Source of the DNA: Nematostella vectensis
Lineage: Eukaryota; Cnidaria; Anthozoa; Actiniaria; Edwardsiidae
Length of the DNA stretch: 64,000 nucleotides
Direction: 5' to 3'
NCBI RefSeq assembly: GCF_932526225.1
Contig: NC_064043.1
Location: 5,757,501-5,821,500, forward strand
Part shown: positions 22,597 through 34,798 of the stretch, in pieces
Numbering within the stretch: position 1 is the first letter of the stretch
Layout of the letters: each line of letters begins with the position of its first letter
The notes under the pieces: generated by a model
Told to the model about the DNA's origin: nothing
Database searches by the model: none
Seen by the model: only the letters and a program-made list of their open reading frames with translations
Translations under genes and position numbers: made by a program

Positions 22597-25500
22597 ATGA
22601 AACCGAGAAGAAAACCATTTCCTGCTAAAACGGTGAGCAAAGTGTTTCTTCTGACGGAGATGCTAGTTTGCAGCAAAAAGGGAACAAGGGGAAAAGGATT
22701 CAATTTTGATAAGTATCCACCATGCAAGGGACTGCAAAAACGTGTCGGAAGGGCTTAAACAGTTTTATTTCGTTTTAGTGATTCTTATAATCGTAACAAA
22801 GGGAGATATTTGCTATCCTGTTTTTAGATTAACCGCCCTGTCAGGGTGGTGCCAGGTAGGGTATTCGTAGGAATCACGAAAATAATTTTGTCGGGGATTC
22901 TGGATTTTCCTAAGCGCGAAACGGGATTACTTAAATTTGGTCACGGATGCGGGAGTCGTTCGCCTTTTAAAATTGAAAATTGCCGGAAATAAGAGGGAAA
23001 TGAGAAAAAAAGCATGTACGGCAAACATGCACATGAACCAGACAAAGGTTAACAATAAAAAGATCGAGAATCTGGAGGAGCGAATTCAGGAGTAGGCTCT
23101 ATTTCCAGCTGAGATCGGGCGTCGCCTCACAGGAACAGCTGGTAATAGAGCCCTTCCAGGGAGAGAGCAAACACTAGCAAGCGGCATCTAATCGTAGATC
23201 AGCAAACTGTAGCACGCGCAATAATGGGATTTGAAGTATTACCGTGCTTAAGAGGTGATAGCTGGCATGCTTGTCTGGATAGCAAGCCCGTAAGGCGATG
23301 ACTTCTAAGTGATTATCTCTATCAACTAGCGCACTAAAGACGAGCTAAAGGCACGAAGCAAATGTTGGTTGCATAATAAAGGAATGTATATTGCGGTTCT
23401 TTTTTACTTGAGTGCGGGGTTATACAGTGTTGAGATGAGCCACGAATCACCTTACCAGCAGGCCGGAAGAAGGGATGCGCAGCAAATGATAACAAACTCG
23501 TGTTAGGGGCTACCTGCGGTTCCAAAAAGGGTCAAATTTCTTGGGAAGCAGACCTAGGGCACACGCGTACTGCATTCGCACTAAGTAATCATGACATTTA
23601 AGGTACCAACACAGCATCGTGCGGAGCTCTTGCACGCGATAAGTTGCTCATGAAGTATTGTGCTCTGCATTTACAGGGTAAAACCGCACTCAGATACCTG
23701 ATAACACTCGTTCTACTGGACGCCGCATTCGCGGACTTTTGGCCAAAAGATGGATGGAGGAAGGTTCTTTTGGACGCGCCTACGCTAGCGCAGGTAAGAA
23801 ACAGATTCATAGTGATAGATGATGCCTCGACTGAGGCTTAATTCACTGTACTTGTTAAAGTATAGGTGCGCATTTTTACAAGTGCATTAGTGCAAAAGCG
23901 TTTTGGAATATAAAACCTATTTCAAACAACGTCAGTGAAAATTATCAAATGCCAATTGTAAAATAGCAGTTCAACTATTGAAAGATGAAATTAATCTCGT
24001 CATATTTCTACTGAATTTAGAAAAATATGAATGGGTGTGTTCAGTTTACCAATAACCGTCTTTACTCTAAGCACAAATAATAATAATAATCAATAAGCAG
24101 CAGTCGTTTAAAAATGGACGATTGGTCGGATCTGTGTTACTTCAGTCTGCGGTAGTATAAAGTTAAGAGGAAGTTCATTCATGTCATTTGTTGTATAAAT
24201 AGATCAGATTTTTTTATTTGCCTTTGGTATCAACTTGAAAGAGCGTACATTGTACTTGTGCAGCACGGGGTGCCGACAATTCGGCGCGACCAGTCGCGCG
24301 CCAAGTTCAAGATAAACTTGAGATTGAATGATACAGAACCTCGAGGAAAGATGGAGATGCAATTATTATATTTCTGTTTTGACAAGCTTTCGTTTCTTAG
24401 CACTGCTTTTCACTAGTTTCTTTTCCAGGATATTTAACGCCCTTTCTAGGTTCGATACCATGTTAGAGCTTGGTATTCAAGGTCTCCTTTATGACCCCGT
24501 GTTGACAGGCTTCCAAATTTAGGAGCCTTCTTTACCGCTCAGTCGTGTTAGAATTCTAGGAGCGTTCTCTGGCCGAATTAGACTTCTGACCTACAGTCGG
24601 TTTAAGTCTCGCATAAGCTCGGAACTCTCATTTGACGGCTCTTTTGTGCTAGAATCCATGTGTCTTTCAGACTCTTATTCTACTAGCTCTCTAGTCGTGA
24701 TGAAATGCCCCAAGCGTGAGATTCAAGTTTAGCCCCTAGCTGCTCTCGTTGACAGGATGTTTTCATTCGGGATTTGATCAGCTTGGCTCCAATTGTCGCT
24801 AACCCAGTATACCAATTGAAGTAATTTGCAACAGTTGCGCTTTCTGAAACAAATTAGGGCAAATCTTCTGTATTAAGGCCCCCAAGCAAATATGTAAACT
24901 ATGTGACATTGACTCTAACAAGGTTGGGGATTCTTTTACTTTAATTTACTAATGATGAGGTGCTAATTTTACCTAATACAAATATTCCGACTATGCAAGA
25001 GTCTTTGCCGAAAATATACACATGGGTTTATTTTTAGTCCGGATCTTAATCTGTTTTTGATTTCGAGGAAAATACTTAGGGAAAATATTTGTTTGCATTT
25101 AGATTTTGCTAGTTCTAGTGCGCGCTCAATTGTTTGATTTTAAAACCAGATTGCTTTCCACTTGGCAGACCATTAGTATATTGTCTCAACGAATCCCTTG
25201 CGGGAGATTTTCTCAAGGCACTTAAAAAGGGTTGAAGCCCTAAGAAACTCGAATTTCGCGTCAGGAAACAACATCGACACGCTCTTGTAACGAAGAGGGA
25301 GAAACAATGGGAGGGAGGGGACGGGAGGGCATTCATGTTACCACAGGATTCTCGAGTTCAAGAGGGTATTTCCTTCCTGGCTGCTAGCCTGTATTTATCT
25401 AAGGTTTATTCCGTGTGTATACTACGTCTACGTCCAGACGAATTCACTTGAGTCATTTTTACACATGCATTCGTCACTCTGGCAAGTGAAGTCTCTGTCA

Positions 25501-28179
25501 ACAGTCATTGAGTTACCCCAGCAAACAACACCAAGTGGAATACTGCATCCATTTCCGGTTGTTTTGTTCTAAGCCCTTGATGGGCTTGATGGTTATTTCG
25601 AAGCTTTTAAGATAATTATTTCGAGATTTGCTCACATATTTTCTCTTCAGATATTGAGAAAAACAAAATCTTGGCTCAATAGGGCTTTTTACAGACGACA
25701 GGTTCTTTTTAAAAAACGATTTTTGTAAAGAATTGACACTTTTCCAATTATGCCTGATAGTTCTTTAACATTCTCTTGTTCTTTGAAGTTGTCGTAATCT
25801 GTCGTACAAATTTGTTTTTTGCTGTGTTTTCTTCTGGCAGTTTCAGAGGTCTTCACTCAATGAAGTCTAGCTGTGAATGACGAATGACGAAAAAGGGGAC
25901 GGAGCTATTCTTTTTTATAGCGCACGTTCGTATTTAATGCTTAGTTTTCGATTGAATTCGGTAAATAAAGAATAAGATTTTAGGTAGAAGCTTTAAGATT
26001 TCTTTTAATTTGTTTTCTGGTTGAAAAAATAACAAAGATATGGCTGACCAGGACAGTTAAAACCATCTTCAAAACTTTACAACATAACTCTTCCGCTTTA
26101 GACGTGAACTTGTGGTGTTATGTAATAAGGCGTGTTGCATGTCCGAGTGTGTTTTGGAGTGGCTTATTTGCTTATCTTTTAAGCTCAGGACCCGGTCGCT
26201 CGAATTCGGCGCCGCCTGGGGATCTCCTAATCCCTCAGCAGTCAGTTCAGTCGCCGCTACGGGCTGTAAGAAGGATTAGGGAATTAGAGTTTGGTTTACC
26301 CTTGATCACCATAGTAAACTCACGAATCGCGACAACGTTTCTCATTAAACAAACGTTGCGCATGCATAAAAATATCGCATTGTTTTCCCCAAATCAGCCG
26401 ATGGAAATGGATGCTTTTTCACACTTGGTGCTTTGCTAGGATGACAAAATGGCGCTGACAGAGGCTGCTGAAGAATACTATTTAAGAAAGCTTCGTCGTT
26501 TTGGCTGGCCAACCTAATTGTGAACTCTTGTAGCCTAAGGTTTATGCTAAATACCACAAATGATTGCAAAGGCCCGCTCCTGTGAGTTCTACCTATTCTA
26601 GTACTTTCTGCTTATTTTGTTGTTTTCTTTGGCAAATTGCAGCCCGACGCACCAGTGGATTTTAGGGTCAAGTTAATGAATGGGAAATCGACAGTGAACC
26701 AATTGGTTCGTATAGACCCAGCACAGCAGACTGAGTCATTCCACGTGCTACCGTACGACGCGGTGGACGAGTCAGTTATATTGCACGATTTCAACAAGGT
26801 AAATGAATAGATCTATACTCTCCTTCCTCCGCGGATAAAGGTGGAAATTCCGTGGGGTGTTTTTTTTTTTCAGCACTTTTCTCCTAGCTTGTCAATAACC
26901 ATTGCTGTGTTTCCACTGTAGAATTGGACATTGATACTTTTGCCAAAGAAGAGCCAGTGTTTCTTTCAGCAACTTAGCCCTGGCACTCCCCCTCCGCAAC
27001 AGTTAAAATCAAGTATACAACGGGTAAGGGTTGATATTATTATTACGGGGGGGTGACAAGTTACTGGTTTCTTCTTCTTTATTCGGTTTCGTTCTGCTGC
27101 CCTTAACATCGCTCCACATGGTACCTCGGATCTGTTCATTTTTTTTGCAATCAAAAAGAGTGTAAAATTCTGCACAAGCCCAGCGGCGTACGCAGCCTAT
27201 GGGCCTGCGCCTTTAATCATGGTGCTCTACAGATGATTTCCAAACATATTGTTATGTCGTTCAGTGCCACGCGACGACTGAAGTCTTATTTCAGATCGAA
27301 GAGGACAGAGGATCGTGTAATATTCTCAAATGTCTGACGCATTGACGCCAATTTCAAACCCAAAAACGGGAGCTATGAAATCTTCAAGGGGATGCTTTCT
27401 GAATGCTTTGACTGCAACTTGTTAAAATCCTGCGTACGCCCCTGATGCCTGTTATCTCTTCTCACTTCTCCAGTTACTTAGCCATTTGTCCTATCTAGGG
27501 TAGCCATTTCTGATAATTTAACTTGCTTGCAGGTAATCGATTCCAATGGCACAAATTCTAGTGCGCAGCTAGAAGAAATCTCTACTTGGAAAGTAAAGAG
27601 CATACTCTTCAACAGAAATCTGCTGACACCCAAAATGCAGAGACTTTGCAAAGGGATCCCGATCTACACAATCAACAGATTACAGGCTACACTAACAATC
27701 CTTGGGCCTAAAAGGATAGGTGAGTATCGGCATAGTGAGAGATATAATATCGAATTGCATTACAAGAGATAAAAGGTATCAGCTTTTATTTTACCATTAT
27801 GGTACAAAATGAAATGTTTCATATTCAGCGCGATTGAACATCGCAAGAGTAAGTACGCAGCTGCTTTGTCTCCTATTATCTTTGTTCTACAAAGGAGTTC
27901 TTTTGTATCTATTCTTCTCGTTCTTTGTGTCCGAATGCTTTACAGAGTTAACATTTAGAAACGCATAACTCTCCTCCAACATGCAAGCTGAGTAGCCTAC
28001 TCTAACAATAGGACCACTCTTCCTTCTAAACAGGGCGGAGCCCAAGTCCGTATATCCGGAGTGCATGTGGAGGCCGGGTGTGCAACTGGATTGTCAAGTG
28101 GGTGTTCTCATGCACACCCGACTTGAGCTGTGCCTGGCAACAGGTACGAGTCGTCAACTGCCAGGACATCCAGTGCTAG
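22597..28179 (+). CDS. Secreted BRICHOS-domain precursor with six-cysteine C-terminal peptide, 247 aa
   Basis: Six exons keep frame: 22597-22632, 23677-23793, 26643-26798, 26922-27023, 27533-27719 and 28034-28179 (TAG). A basic N-terminus (MKPRRKPFPAK) precedes a hydrophobic core YLITLVLLDAAFA, acting as a signal peptide or signal anchor. Residues about 55-190 are a BRICHOS domain: Asp100 in ILHDFNKNW and the Cys116/Cys176 pair (KKSQCFF, MQRLCKG) sit where the family's invariant Asp and two Cys lie, with PPPQQL between them. After the domain, KRIGR at 197-201 fits the minimal furin motif R-x-x-R. The remaining 46 residues hold six Cys (211, 216, 226, 232, 242, 247). In other BRICHOS proteins the domain chaperones a beta-prone client segment, as in pro-surfactant C, ITM2B and annelid antimicrobial precursors. 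The tail is therefore likely the released product; its activity is unknown. Exon 1 is the least certain part. Confidence 0.8.
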
Positions 28180-28464
28180 CCACGCCCACCAGCCAACTGG
28201 ACAATCGACCAAGGACATCATCTACCTCATCACCTCGGTAATGGGGCAGATTAGTTCCATATTAGAGTAGATTTCCATTAGAGTAGAAGAAAACTTAAAG
28301 GCACTGCAGTTTCAGGAGGATTTACACTGTGATATTTATAGAGGTATGTCAATCAGATAAAAAGGTTGAACTTATTTAAGCCATAGTGGAACTTTTTATT
28401 TTACACTAATGGAACATCAGTGGTAATAAGATGGCGCAATCACTTATGAAACACTAGCACAACA

Positions 28465-28470
28465 AATAAA
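28465..28470 (+). terminator. Possible polyadenylation signal of the BRICHOS gene
   Basis: AATAAA lies 286 bp after the stop codon at 28177-28179. It is the first canonical hexamer noted downstream. Confidence 0.4.
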
Positions 28471-28479
28471 AAGAAAGAT

Positions 28480-30330
28480 CAGTAAGCATTGCTTGTATTG
28501 ACCCATGAAATTCATAGCCAAACTATGACTCAACAATATCTCTAAAGGAAAAAAAGGATTTTCCCGCTGCCTGTAGATGGAAGGGGTGCTTGCAGATCTG
28601 TGTAAAAATTACACTAAAAAAACACATTGAAAATAATTTATTTACAAACACATAATGTGTTATTGGGATATACATATCATATTGTTATTATACACAATGT
28701 ACATTGCTTGACCTGTAAATAGGGTCGTTGTTATTAATGTTGTTATTACAAAGATCAATTTAATGTGACTATTGACAGAGTAAAAGGCATAATATAAGAT
28801 TTGGTGTTGGTCTTATTTTCTTCACTTTACTATCTATCTATTCAACCATGGCTATTTAGATCAGAAATGTTGAAGATGCTTGAGCAAGGCCTTGTCTCCT
28901 GTGAAAATTTAGGGAAAAGAATTTTGGAGACTTGATGACATAAAAAGAACATAATATGAGGCTTTATAACAAGAGTAGCAGTTGTGTTGCTAGTGAGAAT
29001 GGAGTATAGAGATTGGTGGTGATTTCAGCTGCATACCCGTAACCTGTCAACTCTCCCCCATTAGGTGGGGGAGTCTCAACATTTTGGACCTTCTTCCCAC
29101 TCTCCCATGTGGAGCACCAAATCTCCCACTTTTTAGTGATGTTTATCGCTTCTAAAAAATATTCTATAGAAAATCAACATTTTGCCTATTTTCTATTAGA
29201 AGAATTAAAACAATAATTCCCTTGCATAGCGCAATTTATTCAACACCCTTGTGAGATCTATAGGTGTGCGAAAGCTTTCGATACGGCAAACACCTTCAAG
29301 GGTATACCCACTGCCCCCCCCCCCCCAAAAAAAAATATATATATACCCCACCCCTCCCCCCAAAAATTACCAAGCCTTGAGATTTTTGGGGGTTGACAAG
29401 TATGCAGCTGCTCTGAATTTAATTGCAACAATGTGCCACGCAAAAACTGTGATCACTTAGAAAAAATGATACTAACAGATCTTTCTGAATTGCTGGGGCC
29501 TAATATCCTCAAGATGTGAATCAGTGTTGAGGTAGGCACCTTGTGGATAAGTTCCTTTGAAGGGGAATGTTTTCAACATGAGAGAAGTTTGGCAAGGGTA
29601 GATCTAGCTTTTTGATAAGTGGTGGTGGTGGGGGGGGGGGGGGGGGGGTGTTGACCCACGACCATTTTTATTATTTTGAACTCCCATAATGACATGCAGC
29701 ATAATGAGAACCATTTATGCATATTTTGATCAAGTAGCAGTATAAAGTGATCCCAAAATGTTTTTTTATCTGTTTCTGTGACAGGTAAGAAGTGCACTCC
29801 ACCAATCTCTCCGAAGCTGACAAAAAGAGAAATCTGAAACTGTAAGGGGGTGGAAAGGCATGCCGTCCCAGGGAAATTTTGGAAGAACAAATACACACAC
29901 TGAAAATTGCTAATTCTAGCACACCTACATTTTTCAGGGACGTCTTTCCCTTTTCTTTTCTAACTTAACAATTAGTGCATGTTGCGGCCACACTATTATC
30001 AGGATAAGTAATCCATACTCTAATTTTCAGTAGATCTGCAACAGTTTGTTGTAGAAATATGCAATCTGCTGAAAGCTGCAGACCCACGAAACAACTCATC
30101 CTCCCCCCTTGACTTTCTTGATAACTTAAAGATTTATTGAATAGAATTTGTAACTAATTGTGAGTTTGGGATTTCGTGTTTTAAGAAAAAAATTCTATAG
30201 ATTGAAACAAAAAATAAAACTTCAGTTTATAATTTCCCTTCTCTACTACATGCACAGTAATGGTGTCTTTCATTTGGCTGCCAAACGGCAGTAGATCCAC
30301 TACTATTTGGAATATCCACAGGTAGCCAGA
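28480..30330. other. Intergenic interval with dispersed repeats
   Basis: There is no supportable exon. A dispersed element of about 370 bp with CTGTCAACT/GTTGACA-type ends occupies about 29033-29405. A long G homopolymer sits near 29628-29650. The remainder is AT-rich. Confidence 0.5.
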
Positions 30331-30335
30331 GCTCT

Positions 30336-32464
30336 TTATTTGTCTCTAATGATATTTACGCTAAACATAGGGCGAAAAACATTAGTGAAAAATAAAAAAC
30401 AACTTGTTGAAAAGACGTGTGTAGTCTAGTGTAGTCTAGCTACCGCCTTAGATTAAATACTTACGCTTCCTTTAGGAACGTCTCACTGGTTATCTTGTCA
30501 ATGTCGGCCCCAGGAGGATCACGATTAAATTTATCTACACCAAGGGTATCAAGTCCTGTAAAGGGTAAATGGGTGTGGTTAATCTCGGGACCATTTGTCA
30601 GTGGGATTAACAGATGAAAGCTGTAATTGGGGGAATACTGTATAGTGCCTCCCCCCTCCCAATATTTCAAGTCCTGCGACAGCCCTGTGAGGGTTGTAGT
30701 TTGTGTTACTTTAAACATACCTTCTTTGTACTGTTCGTAAGTAATAAACCCCTTTCCAGTAACATCCAGCATCCCAAACAATGAACGGACATTGCTGTCA
30801 TCAAAGAGACAAGGGTAATTCCTCTGGGCTGTCCGTGCGTCTCTCAGCTTCTCAAGGTAGTGACACATATACTCCTTGGGCTCCTCTGGGTGTGAATAAC
30901 ACCATGCATTAACAATCATACTGATATTCAACTCAGAGCAATTACAAAATGCATTAGTGGCCCATCCATTGTATGGTATACCAAAAGAGAGATAGTAGAC
31001 AAAGTGCATGAAAATGTTAAAGATTTTGAGTGTGTTTTCAAACCTAGTGTTTTGATTTCAAAAGATGCCCATTTTATGTGGTAAGAATTTGTCTTGTCCC
31101 TTATTCTCTGATTGGCTACGGTTTCGAATGTTTGAACCATCCAGTCAGATAATGACATGTTTTCAAAGTAAAAGTAATCAGACCACAATAATAGTCATTT
31201 TTTGAGCAACCCCAGCTAGTAAATGTTTTCGCAACCAACCAACTTAATGTAGTACTGTATTTAAGGTACTAGTAAGGAATAAAAAAGGTTCAATTAACCC
31301 ATTGACTGTCTATTTTTAGCTGAATTTACAAAAAAAAAAAACAGACCAAAAACAGATACTTCCCCCCTATTTTTATTTTTTTTTTACAGCCCATCAAAGT
31401 CAAACACTGCTACACCTGGTTAGCAGTATCCAAGGTTCCCAACAGTGCTTTGTGGTCCTATCTCTAATCTCTTGTCACTGTGCTAATTCAAGCACAAAGT
31501 GATGGTTCCTTGCATTTTTCATCAAAAAATACAGCTATGAGCATATTGGGAGAGTGCCTTAGGACATCATTGAGTGCTGTGCTTATGGATATTTGCAAGA
31601 AAAGGTGGATTCGTGGGGATTTTTCTTGTTTGGCTTTGCCTGGATGAGAATTTTTTTCTCTAATGAAATCAAGTGTAAAGACTGAAATCTGAAAACTGTC
31701 TGACATTGGGGAGAGTTCCCCTTGTGAATTTTTCCACGGATATCCCAGAATGGTTTGCAATCTGTTATGTCAACAAGTGGTTTCACAAGCCTGGACTGGA
31801 CATTATGTTTTGAGACCATGGAAATGGACCTGGAGGATCAGAATAACGGCATCTTTGTTCCAGATCTCTTTCTCTTGTGTGGAATTTTGCGTGTTTTGTT
31901 GAGAGGGTTGGTTCTGCTGTTTTTCCTTGTTCGATTTGAAATTTGTCAAAGAACCTCACCTTGGATGGATGCATATCTTGAAAACCATTTATCCCTTAGA
32001 CTGTACCTGAGTATCTTCATCTCATTGTGTTCATTTTGCATTTTTTATTCTTTTGATCACGGGTAATTCCCAAAGCGTTGAGGCAATACAGTCATAGAGC
32101 GCTTTTTTGGCAATAAATTTAAATAAACCACTTTTAAATTAGCTTTCTTTGATTTCAGGGAGCCGATTTCAGCCATTGATGTATCATTCAAAAAACGAGT
32201 GAATCGTAATCCTTTGTAAAAGAATTATGTGTAGGGATAATCAGGCGAAATAGACAGGGTTCGCACAGAAAACGGCAGTTTGTACGTGGCTCTGAATTTA
32301 ACCATTTGCTCTATATTTGTTGGCATTTCAATAAATCTAAAAAAACAGATGGTCTTACCAGGTCGCTCATATATCAAGTGTGATGTTAGATTGTCCAATA
32401 GCTCCATGATTTTGTGTTTTTTGAGGTATTCACGAGCGCTCTCTTCTCTGTTCGTGTCCGCCAT
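30336..32464 (-). CDS. EFCAB10: EF-hand calcium-binding domain-containing protein 10-like, about 128 aa
   Basis: Minus-strand exons 32359-32464, 30721-30885, 30465-30555 and 30336-30360 join in frame. The protein begins MADTNREESAREYLKKHKIM and carries an RIIa-like dimerisation/docking segment (ARE YLKKHKIMELLDNLTSHLIYERP, split by a space here) followed by PEEPKEY, a typical EFCAB10 order. A single EF-hand-like region (FGMLDVTGKGFITYEQY) keeps Asp, Thr, Gly and Glu-type positions but departs from a perfect 12-residue loop. The last exon (VNIIRDK then TAA) is inferred from a strong GTAAGT donor and a pyrimidine-rich acceptor; without it the frame would stop immediately after KEA. Family members are small ciliary or flagellar proteins. 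The gene starts only about 80 bp from the divergent SET gene. Confidence 0.82.
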
Positions 32465-32546
32465 TTTGATCTTCTCGTAAATCTGTTGTTGTCAAGGGAA
32501 CAAGATACTTACGAGCCCGCGATACATAGGTCCAGTTGCTGGAGCC
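32465..32546. promoter_or_regulatory. Divergent promoter shared by EFCAB10-like and SETMAR-like genes
   Basis: The two start codons (32462-32464 on minus, 32547 on plus) face away from each other with 82 bp between them. No TATA box is evident. So short a gap means core promoter elements and 5'UTRs must overlap or be shared, as in bidirectional promoters of animal genomes. Confidence 0.7.
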
Positions 32547-34359
32547 ATGTTACTATCACCGGTAAGTTCTTCCTCGGGTGAAATGTCTGAAAATATGGAA
32601 GACATTTCTCTTGGGAAAGAACCGGTCAAAATTCCTTTGTTATCCGAAAGATCGAACGAGTATCTGCCAGAATTTAACGTGAGTATAGTTGAAACCTCTC
32701 ATTTTCTTATCTTTTTTTGCTATCATATTTTAAAAAAAGATTATGCTTCCAAAACCATAAGCTTATTTCTTTATTGAAATAAAATGAATATTAATTACAT
32801 TCATAGGACTAAAGCCAAATGTTTGGATCAACTGATTAATAAATAGTGGGACTATCCAGATGGTGCATAGAAATAATCTTCATTATTAAAATAGGTTATA
32901 TGATTAAAAATAATAATAAGACAAATGACGAAAAACATTCCATAGCTGTCAACTCGCCCACATAAGGCAGGTGCCCCGCATTAGCTCTCTTGGGATTTTT
33001 CACATATTTCCTGTATTTCACCCGATTTTACAAGATTTCTATCCAAGTTGGGTTGACAGCTGTGATAATAGCAAAAAATAAATATTTAACTACATCAAAC
33101 TATCTTTATATCTCTATAATGATATCACCATCGATAATTATATACTTGTGCACTCTTATAGTACATAACAGAGTGCATTGCTGGGCCTGGAGCATGTATA
33201 GACATTGGGAAACCATTCTATCCAGGGTGCTGCTGTGAGGAATGTTTAGTCGAGGAATGTTCCTGTCTTGTCAAGTATGGCTCCCCATATCACAAACAAG
33301 ATGGCAAGACTCTCTTGACAAGAACACAACATGATGGTAACTTTCACCAGAAGTATGACCACTAAGCAAATTAAATCTGTCCATTTTCTCAATTCAATCA
33401 AATGCTTTTGAATTAATTGTGTTTAGTTTTAAAAATGTAACAAGCACATTATATTGTTTGTTTATAATCAGATGTGTTAAATTGTGTTTTTGTGTTGAAT
33501 TTAATTTCGTTTTATTGCAAATTTTTTTAGATTTTTTGTTCAAATAGTGAATGCAATTTAATCTAAATATTCCCTTCTAGTTTTCTTTTTGAGCACTCTC
33601 ATACCTATTCAAAAAAAAAAAAAAAAAGTAGAAGAAGTGTAGCAAACCTCCCCCAAACTTAAATCCCTTGTCTGTCTAGTTTATAAAGCTTATACAACTG
33701 TCAACAAAGAAATTAGAAATTTGTGAAGAAACCCTTCCCATATCTCAAATCTGATCATGTATGTTTATTCTTTTTTGCTAGGAATAAGCCAGCCAATATT
33801 TGAATGTAACTCACAGTGTAACTGCGACTTGTCATGTTACACCAAGCTAGTGCAAAAGCTCATCCAAACAAGACTTGAAGTCTTTAAATCCAAACACAAA
33901 TTATGGGGACTGCGAACTCTAGAGCATATTAGCCAAGGTCAATTTATATGTGAATATGCTGGTGAGGTCCTCTCATACAAAGAAGCAAAGAAAAGAACAA
34001 TAGAAGGAAAAGGCAGACCTAATTATATTATAACCGTAAAGGAGCACATCTCGGGTGGAAAGATCCTAAGAACGCATGTTGATCCACGCATTTATGGGAA
34101 TGCTGGCCGGTTCATTAACCACTCATGTGACCCAAACCTTGTTATGGTCCCAGTACGGGTTGACTCATTAATTCCCAAGCTAGCATTGTTTGCTAGCAAA
34201 GATATTTTTCCAAATGAAGAGCTTTCATTTGATTATTCCGGTGGTAGATGCGGCCTTCCAAGCTCCTCATGTGCTGACGATCCTGCTTTGTGCCTCCCTT
34301 GCTATTGTAACTCTAGCAACTGCACAGGATTTCTGCCATATGAAGCATCATTGTTTTGA
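32547..34359 (+). CDS. SETMAR: SETMAR-type histone-lysine N-methyltransferase (SET part only), 294 aa
   Basis: Exons 32547-32678, 33162-33336 and 33782-34359 (TGA) total 885 nt in frame. The cysteine-rich pre-SET region spans exon 2 (GPGACIDIG, then CCCEECLVEECSC) and the start of exon 3 (FECNSQCNCDLSC). The SET domain has WGLRTLEHISQGQFICEYAGE, the cofactor motif RFINHSCDPN (about residues 214-223) and ELSFDYSGG. The post-SET is CYCNSSNC. The order and spacing match the SET half of primate SETMAR; there is no mariner transposase after it, as expected outside anthropoid primates. Human SETMAR's SET domain methylates histone H3, reported on K36 and K4. An alternative in-frame ATG at 32583 exists. 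A GTAAGT within the first exon (CCG/GTAAGT at 32562) may provide an alternative donor. Confidence 0.93.
32941..33064. mobile_element. Short MITE with CTGTCAACT ends in SETMAR-like intron 1
   Basis: The element starts CATAGCTGTCAACTCG and ends GGGTTGACAGCTGTG, giving terminal inverted repeats of about 14 bp. The internal sequence (CACATATTTCCTGTATTTCACCCGATT) reappears in reverse orientation at 34427-34583, so this is a dispersed family. Confidence 0.75.
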
Positions 34360-34426
34360 CTAGTGTATACTACAAACAAGGACTTTTTTTCTTTTTGCCA
34401 GTACAATGTTCTACCACTAAAGTTGT

Positions 34427-34583
34427 CATACCTGTCAACCATACTTGGACAGAAATCATGTGAAATCGGGTGAAATGCAGTAAATATGTGAAAAAAAAAC
34501 CCAAGAGAGCCAATGCAGGCGAATACAGAGAATGTATGAACATTCTCACTAAAATTAGGCTTGCGGTAAGTTGACAGCTATGA
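34427..34583. mobile_element. Second copy of the CTGTCAAC-ended MITE, opposite orientation
   Basis: It starts CATACCTGTCAACC and ends AGTTGACAGCTATG. Its interior, AATCGGGTGAAATGCAGTA, is the reverse complement of the family's CACCCGATT region seen in the copy at 32941-33064. The two copies bracket SETMAR-like exons 2 and 3. Confidence 0.75.
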
Positions 34584-34798
34584 GTTGTAGAAAATGCGTC
34601 AAACCAGAAATATTTCTACTCCCTCCTCTCTATCTCTAAAAAAATAGTAGTAATAATAATGATGATGCATCAGAACATGAAAAATAATATTGTTATATCA
34701 AATTTTTCAAAATTCTCGATGTTAAGATATCTTGGGAAATTGACAAAAAATGTTAATCAAGAAACATTAATTATATTCAATGTATTATATTTTGTGAT

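Noticed and set aside
23644-23676. ATG at 23644 as the BRICHOS start codon
   Set aside because: A clear TTTACAG acceptor follows at 23676, and the upstream exon 22597-22632 joins in frame with a basic N-terminus. I preferred the spliced start, although the unspliced alternative cannot be excluded.
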